Shown here: positions 42,459-50,952 of the stretch, in pieces
Position numbering within the stretch: the first letter of the stretch is position 1
Layout of the letters: every line of letters starts with the position of its first letter
NCBI GenBank assembly: GCA_963844435.1
Contig: CAWJOG010000016.1
Location: forward strand, 186,001 to 250,000
DNA: 64,000 nucleotides
Direction of reading: 5' to 3'
Source of the DNA: JBDSLU01 sp963844435
Lineage (GTDB): Bacteria; Acidobacteriota; Vicinamibacteria; Vicinamibacterales; Vicinamibacteraceae
Notes under the pieces: model-generated
The model's input: only the letters and a program-made list of their open reading frames with translations
Told to the model about the DNA's origin: nothing
Databases searched by the model: none
Position numbers and translations under genes: made by a program

Positions 42459-44294
42459 CTGAAGACCGACTCCCCCACCGTCAAAGGCTCGAATCGGGCC
42501 TCCAACTCGAACAAGGCGTTCGACGAGCTCGGCCTGCGCGCCGAGCTCGTCGCCGCCCTCACCGCCCTCGGCTACGAAGAGCCCACCCCCGTCCAGCGCG
42601 AATCGATTCCGCTCCTGCTCGAGGGCCGCGACATCCTGTCGCAGGCCGGGACCGGCACCGGCAAGACCGCGGCGTTCGCGCTGCCGATGCTGCACCGGAT
42701 CGCCGACGAGCGGCCCGCCCGCCGCAAGCCAGGCGAGGTGTCCGGCGTGGTGCTCGTGCCGACCCGCGAGCTGGCCATGCAGGTCGCCGAGGCCGTCCAC
42801 AAGTACGGCAAGGCGCTCGCCGGCTCGGTGCTGCCGCTCTACGGCGGCGCGCCGATGCACCAGCAGGTGCGGGCGCTGCAGCGCGGCGTCGACGTCGTGG
42901 TCGGCACGCCCGGCCGCGTCCTCGATCACATCCGCCGCGAGACGCTGAAGCTGGCCGGCCTCCAGATCCTGGTCCTCGACGAAGCCGACGAGATGCTCGA
43001 CATGGGCTTCGCCGACGATCTCGACGCGATCTTCGCGGCCCTGCCCGAAGTGCGGCAGACGGCGCTGTTCTCGGCGACGATGCCGCCGCGGATCCTGCAG
43101 ATCACCAAGCGCCACTTGAAGGACCCGGTGCGGGTGACGATCGAGAGCGAGAAGGCGGCCAAGGGCGACGCGGCGCACGTGCGGCAGGTCGCCTACGTCG
43201 TCTCGCGCGCCCACAAGCCGGCCGCGCTCGCCCGCATCATCGACATGGAGGACCCGGTGGCGACGCTGGTGTTCTGCCGGACCCGCCTCGAGGTCGAGTC
43301 CCTGGTCGAGACCTTCAACGCGCACGGCCAGCGCGCCGAGGCGCTGCACGGCGGGATGGAGCAGCGGCAGCGCGACAAGGTGATGGGCCTGTTCCGGTCG
43401 CAGAAGGCCGACGTCCTGATCGCCACCGACGTCGCGGCCCGCGGCCTCGACATCTCGCACATCACGCACGTCGTCAACTACGACGTGCCGGCCTCGGCCG
43501 AGGTCTACCTGCATCGGATCGGCCGCACCGGCCGGGCCGGCCGCGGTGGGACGGCGATCACGCTCGTCGAGACGCGCGAGCACCGCTGGCTCAAGTCGCT
43601 CGAGCGCGCCACCCAGGCGAAGATCGAAATCGCGCAGATCCCGACCGTGGCGGATCTGCGGGCCAAGCAGCTCGACGTGACGCGCGCCTCGTTGCGCGAG
43701 GCGCTGCTCGCCGGCGGCCACGACGGCGTCCGCGTCGTCGTCGAGTCGCTGGTGCAGGAGTTCGACATCGTCGCCATCGCCACCACCGCCGTGGCGCTGC
43801 TGCACGCCGCGTCGGCCGGGCCCGACGACCACGAGATCCCCACCGCCCCGCCGCCACGATCCTCGGACGGCCGCGATCGCGGGCCCGCGCGTCCGGACCG
43901 GCGTCCGTCGCGTGACGACGGCGGCGATCGGCCGCAGCGTTCCGGTCCCGATCGCGGCGCGCGGCGCGGCACCGGCGAGCCGATGGCACGGCTGTGGGTC
44001 GGCGCTGGTCGCCAGGCTGGCGTCCGCCCCGCCGACCTCGTCGGCGCGATCAGCGGCGAGACCGGCCTCAAGTCGGCGTTCATCGGCGCCATCGAGATCG
44101 CCGATCGCTTCTCGCTCGTCGAGGTACCCGACGAGGTCGCCGACGACGTGATCGAGGCGCTGGCCGCGACCAAGCTGCGCGGGCAGAAGGTCACGGTCCG
44201 GCGCGACCGCGACGCCGGCGCCGCGGGAGGCCGGTCGGCCGCCGACGCGCCGCGGCCGCATCGCGCAAAGCCGCCCCGCCGCACCGACGACTGA
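42459..44294 (+). CDS. DEAD-box ATP-dependent RNA helicase (non-standard start)
   Basis: About 611 aa. Q motif F-D-E-L-G-L ... P-T-P-V-Q-R-E-S-I-P; Walker A A-G-T-G-T-G-K-T; D-E-A-D; S-A-T; motif VI H-R-I-G-R-T-G-R-A-G-R; C-terminal RNA-binding domain of the DbpA/CsdA type (about 520-590) after an Arg/Asp-rich linker. It should remodel rRNA or mRNA. No ATG, GTG or TTG lies in frame between the rho stop (42326) and the methionine at 42687, which is already past Walker A. The frame is open right back to rho. CTG 42459 or ATT 42456, 8-11 nt after AAGAAAG, are the best candidates. Confidence 0.9.
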   Translation: MKTDSPTVKGSNRASNSNKAFDELGLRAELVAALTALGYEEPTPVQRESIPLLLEGRDILSQAGTGTGKTAAFALPMLHRIADERPARRKPGEVSGVVLVPTRELAMQVAEAVHKYGKALAGSVLPLYGGAPMHQQVRALQRGVDVVVGTPGRVLDHIRRETLKLAGLQILVLDEADEMLDMGFADDLDAIFAALPEVRQTALFSATMPPRILQITKRHLKDPVRVTIESEKAAKGDAAHVRQVAYVVSRAHKPAALARIIDMEDPVATLVFCRTRLEVESLVETFNAHGQRAEALHGGMEQRQRDKVMGLFRSQKADVLIATDVAARGLDISHITHVVNYDVPASAEVYLHRIGRTGRAGRGGTAITLVETREHRWLKSLERATQAKIEIAQIPTVADLRAKQLDVTRASLREALLAGGHDGVRVVVESLVQEFDIVAIATTAVALLHAASAGPDDHEIPTAPPPRSSDGRDRGPARPDRRPSRDDGGDRPQRSGPDRGARRGTGEPMARLWVGAGRQAGVRPADLVGAISGETGLKSAFIGAIEIADRFSLVEVPDEVADDVIEALAATKLRGQKVTVRRDRDAGAAGGRSAADAPRPHRAKPPRRTDD

Positions 44295-44306
44295 TCCACC
44301 CTCGAC

Positions 44307-44485
44307 GACTCCGGAGTCATCCCGAGACGACTCCGGAGTCTTCAGTTCTCGACTCCGGAGTCATCAGGTCACCACTCCGGAGTCCTCCGCCCACTTCAGC
44401 CCTCGACTGCGGAGTCACTTGCGCCACCGGACTCCGGAGTCGTCCGCCCAGGACTCCGGAGTCGTCCGCCCGGGACTCCGGAGTC
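44307..44485. repeat. Array of eight 12-bp palindromes GACTCCGGAGTC
   Basis: Starts at 44307, 44329, 44351, 44373, 44405, 44430, 44452 and 44474. Six are exact; those at 44373 and 44405 each have one change. Five of the seven start-to-start distances are exactly 22 bp (others 32 and 25), so most sites face the same side of the helix. Spacers are mostly 10 nt and diverged, except near-identical GTCCGCCCAG and GTCCGCCCGG. The array fills most of the 243-nt gap before the aldo/keto reductase gene. It is best read as a multi-site protein-binding region; it is not CRISPR. Confidence 0.85.
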
Positions 44486-44523
44486 GTCGGCGGGCACAGG
44501 TCTGTCCACTTCCCCGCGTGGAC

Positions 44524-44529
44524 TATGAT
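44524..44529 (+). promoter_or_regulatory. Possible -10 element (TATGAT) of the aldo/keto reductase gene
   Basis: One mismatch from TATAAT, only 8 nt before the ATG at 44538, which would give an almost leaderless mRNA. No good -35 is visible, so an activator bound at the palindrome array just upstream could substitute for it. Confidence 0.4.
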
Positions 44530-44537
44530 GACCGCCT

Positions 44538-45503
44538 ATGCATCAACGCAGGTTCGGTCGTCTGGGATGGTCCGTGTCCGACGTCGGCTATGGCATGTGG
44601 GGAATGGGCGGGTGGACCGGCTCCGAGGACGCGAAGTCGCTGGCGGCGCTGGACCGGAGCGTCGAGCTGGGCTGCAATTTCTTCGACACGGCGTTCGCCT
44701 ACGGCGACGGCCACAGTGAGCAGCTGCTCGGCGAAACGCTGAAGCGGCACGCTGGCAGGAAGCTCTACGTCGCCACCAAGGTGCCGCCGAAGAACCGCGT
44801 GTGGCCGGGCAAGGCGTCGACGCCGATCGCCCAGGTCTTCCCCTACGACTACATCATCGAGATGACCGAGCGCAGCCGCGCCAACCTCGGCGTGTCGCGC
44901 ATCGATCTGCAGCAGCTGCACGTGTGGAGCGACGCCTGGGTCGAGGACGATGGCTGGAAGCGCGCGGCCGCCGACCTCAAGGCGAAGGGCCTGATCGAGG
45001 GCTTCGGGATCAGCGTCAACCGCTGGGAGGCGGAGAACGTCCTGAAGGCGCTCGACACCGGGCTCGTCGACGCGGTGCAGGTCGTCTACAACATCTTCGA
45101 CCAGGCGCCGGAAGACCGCCTCTTCCCCGCCTGCGAGCGGCTGGACGTGGCCGTCATCGCCCGCGTCCCGTTCGACGAGGGCAGCCTCACCGGCACGCTG
45201 ACGCCGACCGACACGTGGCCCAAAGGCGACTGGCGCAATCTCTATTTCACGCCCGCCAACCTCGCCGAGGCAGTGCGGAAGGTCGACGCGCTGCGGCCGC
45301 TGGTGCCGGCGGGCAGCTCGCTGGCGGACCTCGCGCTGCGCTTCATCCTGCACCACAAGGCCGTGTCGACGACGATCCCCGGCATGCGCTCGCTGTCGCA
45401 CGTCGACGCCAACATCGCGGCCAGCGACGCGCCGCCGCTCGGCGCCGACCTGATCGCGGCCCTGCGCGGCCATCGCTGGGAGCGCGACTGGGTCGTCCCG
45501 TGA
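44538..45503 (+). CDS. Aldo/keto reductase
   Basis: 321 aa, (beta/alpha)8 NAD(P)H-dependent oxidoreductase. Catalytic tetrad by pattern: Asp and Tyr in N-F-F-D-T-A-F-A-Y-G, Lys in Y-V-A-T-K-V, His in Q-Q-L-H-V-W-S. The cofactor segment is near the C-terminus (A-V-S-T-T-I-P-G-M-R). It resembles the YghZ/general stress branch; the carbonyl substrate is unknown. It overlaps the following isomerase region (GTG 45500) but that gene more likely begins at 45530, so the two form an operon, probably sugar-related, downstream of the palindrome array. Confidence 0.9.
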   Translation: MHQRRFGRLGWSVSDVGYGMWGMGGWTGSEDAKSLAALDRSVELGCNFFDTAFAYGDGHSEQLLGETLKRHAGRKLYVATKVPPKNRVWPGKASTPIAQVFPYDYIIEMTERSRANLGVSRIDLQQLHVWSDAWVEDDGWKRAAADLKAKGLIEGFGISVNRWEAENVLKALDTGLVDAVQVVYNIFDQAPEDRLFPACERLDVAVIARVPFDEGSLTGTLTPTDTWPKGDWRNLYFTPANLAEAVRKVDALRPLVPAGSSLADLALRFILHHKAVSTTIPGMRSLSHVDANIAASDAPPLGADLIAALRGHRWERDWVVP

Positions 45504-45529
45504 TCACCGACCGACAGCTGGAGATTCCC

Positions 45530-46439
45530 GTGCCGCACACCCGTCGATCGTTCCTGACCGGCACCGCCGCAGCAGCGGTCGTCACCGCCCTGCCCGCGGC
45601 CGCGGGCGCCATGGATCCCGTCAAGCGTGCCGGCCCGTCGCGCCTGCGCATCGGCCTGGCCGCCTACTCGATGCGAACAGTACCTGGAGGCCAAACCGGG
45701 TACGCCGCGGGCAATGGATCTGCTCGGCTTCGTGGACTGGGCGGCGACCCTCGACACGGACTCGGTCGAGCTGACGTCCTACTTCTTCCCCGAGCAGGTC
45801 ACGAAAACGTACCTGAACGACCTGAAGCGGCGCTGCCACGTGAACGGCCTCGACATCTCCGGCGGCGCCATCCGCAACAACTTCACGCTGCCGCCCGGTC
45901 CGGAGCTCGAGAAGTGGTTCAGCCACCTCGACATGTGGCTCGACCACTACGCCCAGCTCGGGGCGCCGGTGATCCGCGTGTTCGCCGGCATCCCTCCGAA
46001 GGACGTGACCGAGGAGCAGGGCATCCAGAACGCGATTGGCAACCTGCGGAGGGCCTGCGAGATGGCCGCCAGCCGTGGCGTGATCCTCGGGCTCGAGAAC
46101 CACGACTACCTGACCAGCATCGATCGCATGCTGCCGATCGTGAAGGCGGTGGACTCGCCCTGGTTCGGCGTAAACCTCGATTCGGGCAACGTCGACCAGC
46201 CCGACGTCTACCCCGAGCTGGTGAAGATCGTGCCCTACGCGCTCAACGTCCAGCTGAAGGTCGAGACCGGCCCGGCGCCCAAGGTGGTCACCGACATCCC
46301 CAAGGTGGTGGGCATCCTGCGGCAGGCCGGCTACCGCGGCTACATCGTCCTGGAGTACGAATCGAAGCCGGAACCGTACGAGGCCATCCCGACGCACCTG
46401 GCCGAGCTCCGGGCGGCACTCGACGGCAAAAAGGCCTGA
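45530..46439 (+). CDS. Tat-exported sugar phosphate isomerase/epimerase-like TIM-barrel protein (one frameshift)
   Basis: About 302 aa. It has a twin-arginine signal T-R-R-S-F-L-T-G-T-A-A-A-A (residues 4-16), then an AP-endonuclease-2/xylose-isomerase-like barrel: R-I-G-L-A-A-Y-S-M-R, V-I-R-V-F-A-G, L-G-L-E-N-H-D-Y, F-G-V-N-L-D-S-G-N and I-V-L-E-Y-E-S. The Glu, His and Asp residues of those strands are likely metal ligands. One extra base near 45686 (after S-M-R) breaks the frame. GTG 45530 is chosen because it puts the Tat motif at the N-terminus and follows GGAG. Periplasmic sugar or inositol processing with the adjacent reductase is an inference. Confidence 0.8.
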
Positions 46440-46532
46440 TTTTTCGGGCTGCCTGTGGCACGCGGACGGCCTGATCGCGGCCGGCGCGACAAACGATGCT
46501 ATACTTCGTCGTTTAGCCTACGGAGGGTGGTC

Positions 46533-46803
46533 GTGAAGGAAGGCATTCATCCCAAGTACCTACGAGGTCGAGGCCCGCTGCTCGTGCGGGACGACCTGGA
46601 AGACGCGGTCCACGAACAAGGAGCTGCACCTCGAGATCTGCTCGTCGTGCCACCCGTTCTACACGGGCCGCCAGAAGCTGCTGGACACGGAAGGCCGCAT
46701 CGAGCGGTTCAAGCGGAAGTACGGCGCCCAGACGGTCGCCGACCGCCAGGCGCAGGCCAAGGCCGCCAAGACGGGCGCCGGCAAGCCGGCCGCCGCGCAC
46801 TAG
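46533..46803 (+). CDS. rpmE: 50S ribosomal protein L31, zinc-binding form (one frameshift)
   Basis: 89 aa after removing one base near 46548. It starts GTG with K-E-G-I-H-P-K-Y and continues in the +1 frame with Y-E-V-E-A-R-C-S-C-G-T-T-W-K-T-R-S-T, L-E-I-C-S-S-C-H-P-F-Y-T-G and a basic tail. Both Cys pairs (C-x-C and C-x-x-C) are present, so this is the zinc-containing paralogue. A strong GGAGG site lies 6 nt before the start, and TATACT at 46500-46505 may be its -10. Because the protein is small, conserved and usually needed, the break is most simply a sequence error. Confidence 0.88.
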
Positions 46804-46833
46804 CGCGGCCGGGCGCGCCGTCAGGCCCGCCCT

Positions 46834-48222
46834 CTAGAACAGCCCCGGTCCCGGCGAGGCCCCGACGGCCTCGCTCCCGGGACGGGCTCCAGACAGCTTC
46901 CGACGCAACCGGTCCAGCCGCCTATCCAGGCGGATGGCCCCGGTGCGCCCGGAACCCGGCCGCGCCAGGTCGGCGTGCCGCGCTCGCTCGGCGTAGCTGT
47001 GCGCGCGCTCGAGGTCGCGACGCCGGTGCTCGAAGTGCACCGCCAGGGCCTCGGTCGCCTCCAGGCGCAGGCCGGCGCGCAGCCCGCGCAGGCCGGTGAT
47101 CTCCGTCCAGCACACCGCCGCCTCGTCGTAGCGGCGCTGGCTGCGCATCAGCCGCGCCAGGCCGGCCAGCGTCTCGCCGCGCAGCGGATGCGCGGCGGCG
47201 AGGTCGTCCAGGCCGCGGCGGTAGCAGGCCTCGGCCTCGGACGGCTCGGCCCGGCGGTGCAGCTCGCGGCCGAGCAGCGCCGCTTCCTCGGCGCGCGTGC
47301 AGGCCGTGACGCCGGCGCGCAGCAGCCGCGCCGCGCGGGCGGTGACGCCGGCGAGCGACAGCAGGTCGAGCCGGTTGTGGTGCAGCACCGGCTCGAGCAC
47401 CGACCAGTCGCCGCGGCGCACGAAGTCGAAATAGCGCCCGGGGATCTCGAAGCCGGGCACGTCGCCGACGCGTTCGACTTCGAACAGCGTGCGTTCGAGC
47501 TGGACGAGACGGCAGCCGCTCTCGGCCTCGGGCGGCGCGTCCCACGGCGCCCGCTCGGGGTCGCGGGCGTGCTTCTTCGACCACAGCCGCCGCGCGACGT
47601 GCAGCATGTCGAGATGCGGCAGGTCGTCCCACGGCGAGCGCAGGCGGTGGAACGCCCACCGCGTCTCCATCACCGGCACGTCGAAGGTCCGGCCGTTGTA
47701 GGTGACCAGGACCGCCGCCTCGGCCCGCGCCCATTCGCTGACGGCGCCGATCAGCGCCCGCTCGGCGGCGAAGCTGGGAAGCACGAACTGGCGGATCAGG
47801 AAGCTGCCGTCCTCGCGGGACAGCGCGCAGCCGACCAGGAAGGCGACCGTGCCGGCGCCGCCGGACAGCCCTGTCGTCTCCAGATCCAGGTAGAGGATGC
47901 GCGCCCGCGGCGCATCAGCCGCCGCCGGGTCGCGGGCGATGAGCGCGACGTCGTCCGGCGTCACGCGCGCGTCCCGCAGCTGCAGCGAGCCGTGCCATTC
48001 GGCCGGCGCGTAGTGGCGCTCGACGACCAGCGTCTTGCCGAGCGGTCCGTCGATCTCCGTCGCCCCGGCCAGCGACGCCGACATCGGCGCGTCGATCAAC
48101 GGCAGGCCGTCGTCGCCGACCGGCTCGTAGATCAGCTCGCGTACGCCATGGGGCGCCTTGGCGGAGGCGCCCGGGCCGGTGCCCTTCACGAGCGCGCGCA
48201 GACGATCCAGCGTTCCGGACAC
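46834..48222 (-). CDS. mrfB: MrfB/YprB-like RNase H-fold exonuclease with TPR region
   Basis: 462 aa. The exonuclease domain (about 110-290) has the DEDDh set: Asp and Glu in Y-L-D-L-E-T-T-G-L, Asp in Y-N-G-R-T-F-D-V-P, and H-N-R-L-D-L-L-S-L carrying the final His and Asp. The C-terminal 150 residues are TPR-like helices (Y-R-R-G-L-D-D-L-A). In Bacillus subtilis MrfB works with the helicase MrfA to remove mitomycin C lesions. Here the GTG start shares a G with the helicase stop (TAGTG), so the two are translationally coupled. Symbol given by family and gene pairing. Confidence 0.82.
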   Translation of the reverse strand: MSGTLDRLRALVKGTGPGASAKAPHGVRELIYEPVGDDGLPLIDAPMSASLAGATEIDGPLGKTLVVERHYAPAEWHGSLQLRDARVTPDDVALIARDPAAADAPRARILYLDLETTGLSGGAGTVAFLVGCALSREDGSFLIRQFVLPSFAAERALIGAVSEWARAEAAVLVTYNGRTFDVPVMETRWAFHRLRSPWDDLPHLDMLHVARRLWSKKHARDPERAPWDAPPEAESGCRLVQLERTLFEVERVGDVPGFEIPGRYFDFVRRGDWSVLEPVLHHNRLDLLSLAGVTARAARLLRAGVTACTRAEEAALLGRELHRRAEPSEAEACYRRGLDDLAAAHPLRGETLAGLARLMRSQRRYDEAAVCWTEITGLRGLRAGLRLEATEALAVHFEHRRRDLERAHSYAERARHADLARPGSGRTGAIRLDRRLDRLRRKLSGARPGSEAVGASPGPGLF

Positions 48223-50820
48223 TAGAACGGCACCTCGCCGTCGTCGATCGCCGGCGACGCCGCCGACGACACCGCGGCGCGGCCGGTCAGCCGCTCGAGC
48301 AGGTCGAGCGCGACGCGCTTGCCCTTCGGCCCGATCTCGCCGATCGGCCCGACGCACGACGGACAGCCGCGCTCGCACTCGCAGCTGGCGATGAGATCGG
48401 CGCTGGCCTCGAGCAGGCGATCCTGCACGTCGAACAGCGGCGCGCTGAAGCCGATGCCGCCCGGATAGTTGTCGTAGATGAAGATGCGCGGCTCCTCGAG
48501 CGCGGCCCGTGGACCGTCGGCGGCCTGCGGCGCGGGGGCCGCATCGGCCTCGGCATTCACCGACACGCCAAGATCGTTGCGATCGCACATCAGCAGCAGC
48601 TGCGCCACCGTCCGCATCGCCTGGGCCATCCCGCTCACGCCATCGCGCTTCGACTCGCTGTCGTACGGCAGCGAGGCCAGCACGTCCTTCGGCACCGTCA
48701 GCCAGTACCGAAGTCGTGTGCATCTGCTGTTCGGGCAGGTCGAGCTCGCCCGAGCCGACGTTCTCGTTCGTGTAGAAGCGGATCTTCTTGAAGCCGATCA
48801 CCCGCGCCACGACGTGGACCTCACCGTGCGCGCCGGGAATCGGAGGCCGATCCGTCGCCGGCGCCGCTGGAGTGCTCCGCTCGTCGAGGATCGTCACCTT
48901 CGAGTACTTGATCGCGTCGGTGTAGTAGTCGCAGTCGACGCGCTTGACGTACGCCTTGCGGTGGTCGAAGTCGAAGCGCTCGACGTGGAACAGCTGCCCT
49001 TCGAGGATGTAGATCGCCTTCTCGTGCAGCATCGACGGAGCGCTGGTGAAGTCGGTCTCGGCGATCACCTGCGGATCGACGGTGACGTCGATCACCACGA
49101 CGTTGTCCGACGACACCGACCGCAGGCTGACCGCGTCGGCCGGATACGACTCGTGCGTCCAGTTCCACTGGCCGTCGGCCTGGTGGACGAAGCCTTCCTC
49201 GCCGAGCAGGCCGAGCACCGCCTGCAGATCCTCCTGGCCGAAGCGCTCGTCGCCCTGGAACGGCAGCTCGAAGGCCGCGCACTTGATGTGATCGAGCAGG
49301 ATCTGCAGGTTGTCCGGGTTGACGAGGGCGTGCTCCGGCGAGGCGCCGAAGAAGTAGTCGGGGTGCCGGACCATGAACTGATCGAGCGGCGCGCTCGACG
49401 CCACCAGCACCGCCGCGGATCGGCCGGCGCGGCGGCCGGCGCGGCCGGCCCGCTGCCACGTCGCGGCGATCGTCCCCGGATACCCGGCCATGATCGACGC
49501 GTCGAGCGCGCCGATGTCGATGCCGAGCTCGAGGGCGCTGGTCGACACGACGGCCCGCACGCTGCCTTCGCGGAGGCCGCGTTCGATCTCGCGCCGGCGC
49601 AGCGGCAGGTAGCCGCCGCGATAGCCGCGCACCATCTCCGGCGCGCCCGGCGGGCCCTGGCAGTCCTCCTTGAGATACGTGGTGAGGATCTCGGTGGCGA
49701 GGCGGCTCTGCGCGAAGACGATCGCCTGCAGGTGGCGGCGCAGGAACTCGAGCGTCACCCGTCGGGTCTCGGCCAGGTACGATCGCCTGATCCCGAGCTG
49801 GCTGTTGACGACCGGCGGGTTGACGAAGGCGAAGAACTTCTCGGCCCGCGGCGCGCCGCTGCGGTCGACCAGCGCCATCGGCGTCTCGGTGAGACGCTCG
49901 GCGAGGCCGACCGGGTTGGCGATCGTCGCCGACGTGCAGACGAAGATCGGCGACGAGCCGTAGTGCCGGCAGACGCGCCGCAGCCGGCGCAGGATGTTGG
50001 CGAGGTGGCTGCCGAACACGCCGCGGTAGGCGTGCAGCTCGTCGATCACGACGTAGCGCAGGTTCTCGAACAGCTTCGCCCAGCGCGGATGGTGCGGCAG
50101 GATCCCGGCATGCAGCATGTCCGGGTTGCTCAGCACGATGTGCGCGCGGGTGCGGATGGCGCGGCGGGCGTCCTGCGGCGTGTCGCCGTCGTAGGTGAAC
50201 ACGCCGATCGAGGCCGGCTCCTGGTCGTCCTTTCCTGCCTGCGCGTCGATCAGCTCGACCAGGCCGTGCAGCTCGGCGAGCTGATCCTGCGCCAGCGCCT
50301 TGGTCGGGTAGAGATACAACGCGCGGGCTGACGGATCCTTGAGGATCGTGTCGAGGACCGGCCCGTTGAAGCACAGCGTCTTCCCTGAGGCGGTCGGCGT
50401 GACGACGACGGTGCTGCGCCCGGCCAGGGCGTGGGCCATCGTCTCGGCCTGGTGCGTGTAGAGCTCGCGGATGCCGCGCGTCGCCAGCGCGCCGACCAGC
50501 CGCCGATCGAGCGCCTCGGGCATCGGCGCGTACATCGCGGATGCCGCCGGCAGCCGCCTGACGGCGGTGACCACGACATCGCTCGAGACGGTCGCATGCC
50601 GGTCGGCCAGGCCGGTCGCGATCGAGGGCACTGCCACCCCCGGCCCCGCCGTCGGCGCCTCGAGCAACGCCCGGGCCCCGCCCGCCCCAGGGCCCAGGCG
50701 GCTCAGGGCGTCGAGGATCGCCTGCTCGGTGTTGGCCGACTTGGTGACCGGCAGGGCCGCCGACGGCGCCGGCACCAATGTCCAGCCAGCAGCGTTTCGG
50801 GACGAAGGCGGCGGAGGCAT
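48222..50820 (-). CDS. mrfA: MrfA/YprA-like DEAD/H helicase with DUF1998 (one frameshift)
   Basis: About 865 aa. Helicase domain 1 has P-T-A-S-G-K-T (Walker A), V-I-D-E-L-H and S-A-T; domain 2 has V-S-T-S-A-L-E-L-G-I-D and Q-R-A-G-R-A-G-R-R. The C-terminal DUF1998 region has I-Y-D-N-Y-P-G-G-I-G-F and the four-cysteine cluster C-E-C-E-R-G-C-P-S-C, the zinc site of MrfA. One extra base near 48706 interrupts M-H-T-T-S-Y-W-L-T-V-P. It is a 3'-5' DNA helicase acting in a mitomycin-specific excision route independent of UvrABC. An upstream ATG at 50907 would add 29 poorly conserved residues. Confidence 0.85.
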
Positions 50821-50952
50821 TCCGTGTGGAGACACCGTAGCAGCCGCGGCCGGCACGATCAAGAGGCGAAACCAGTCAACTTCCGGCCCGTTCCCGCGGC
50901 GCTCCACGGTTCTCTACAGCCGTGCTAGGATCCCGCTCCCTAGCTCTGCCAT

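Noticed and set aside
44307..44485. CRISPR array
   Set aside because: Repeats are only 12-bp palindromes with spacers mostly 10 nt and partly identical; CRISPR repeats are 21-48 nt with unique spacers of 26-72 nt, and no cas gene is present.
43994..44719. Open frame through the palindrome array encoding repeated T-P-E-S-S and D-S-G-V
   Set aside because: The peptide repeats are a by-product of the DNA palindrome; the frame starts inside the helicase and ends inside the reductase with no ribosome-binding site.
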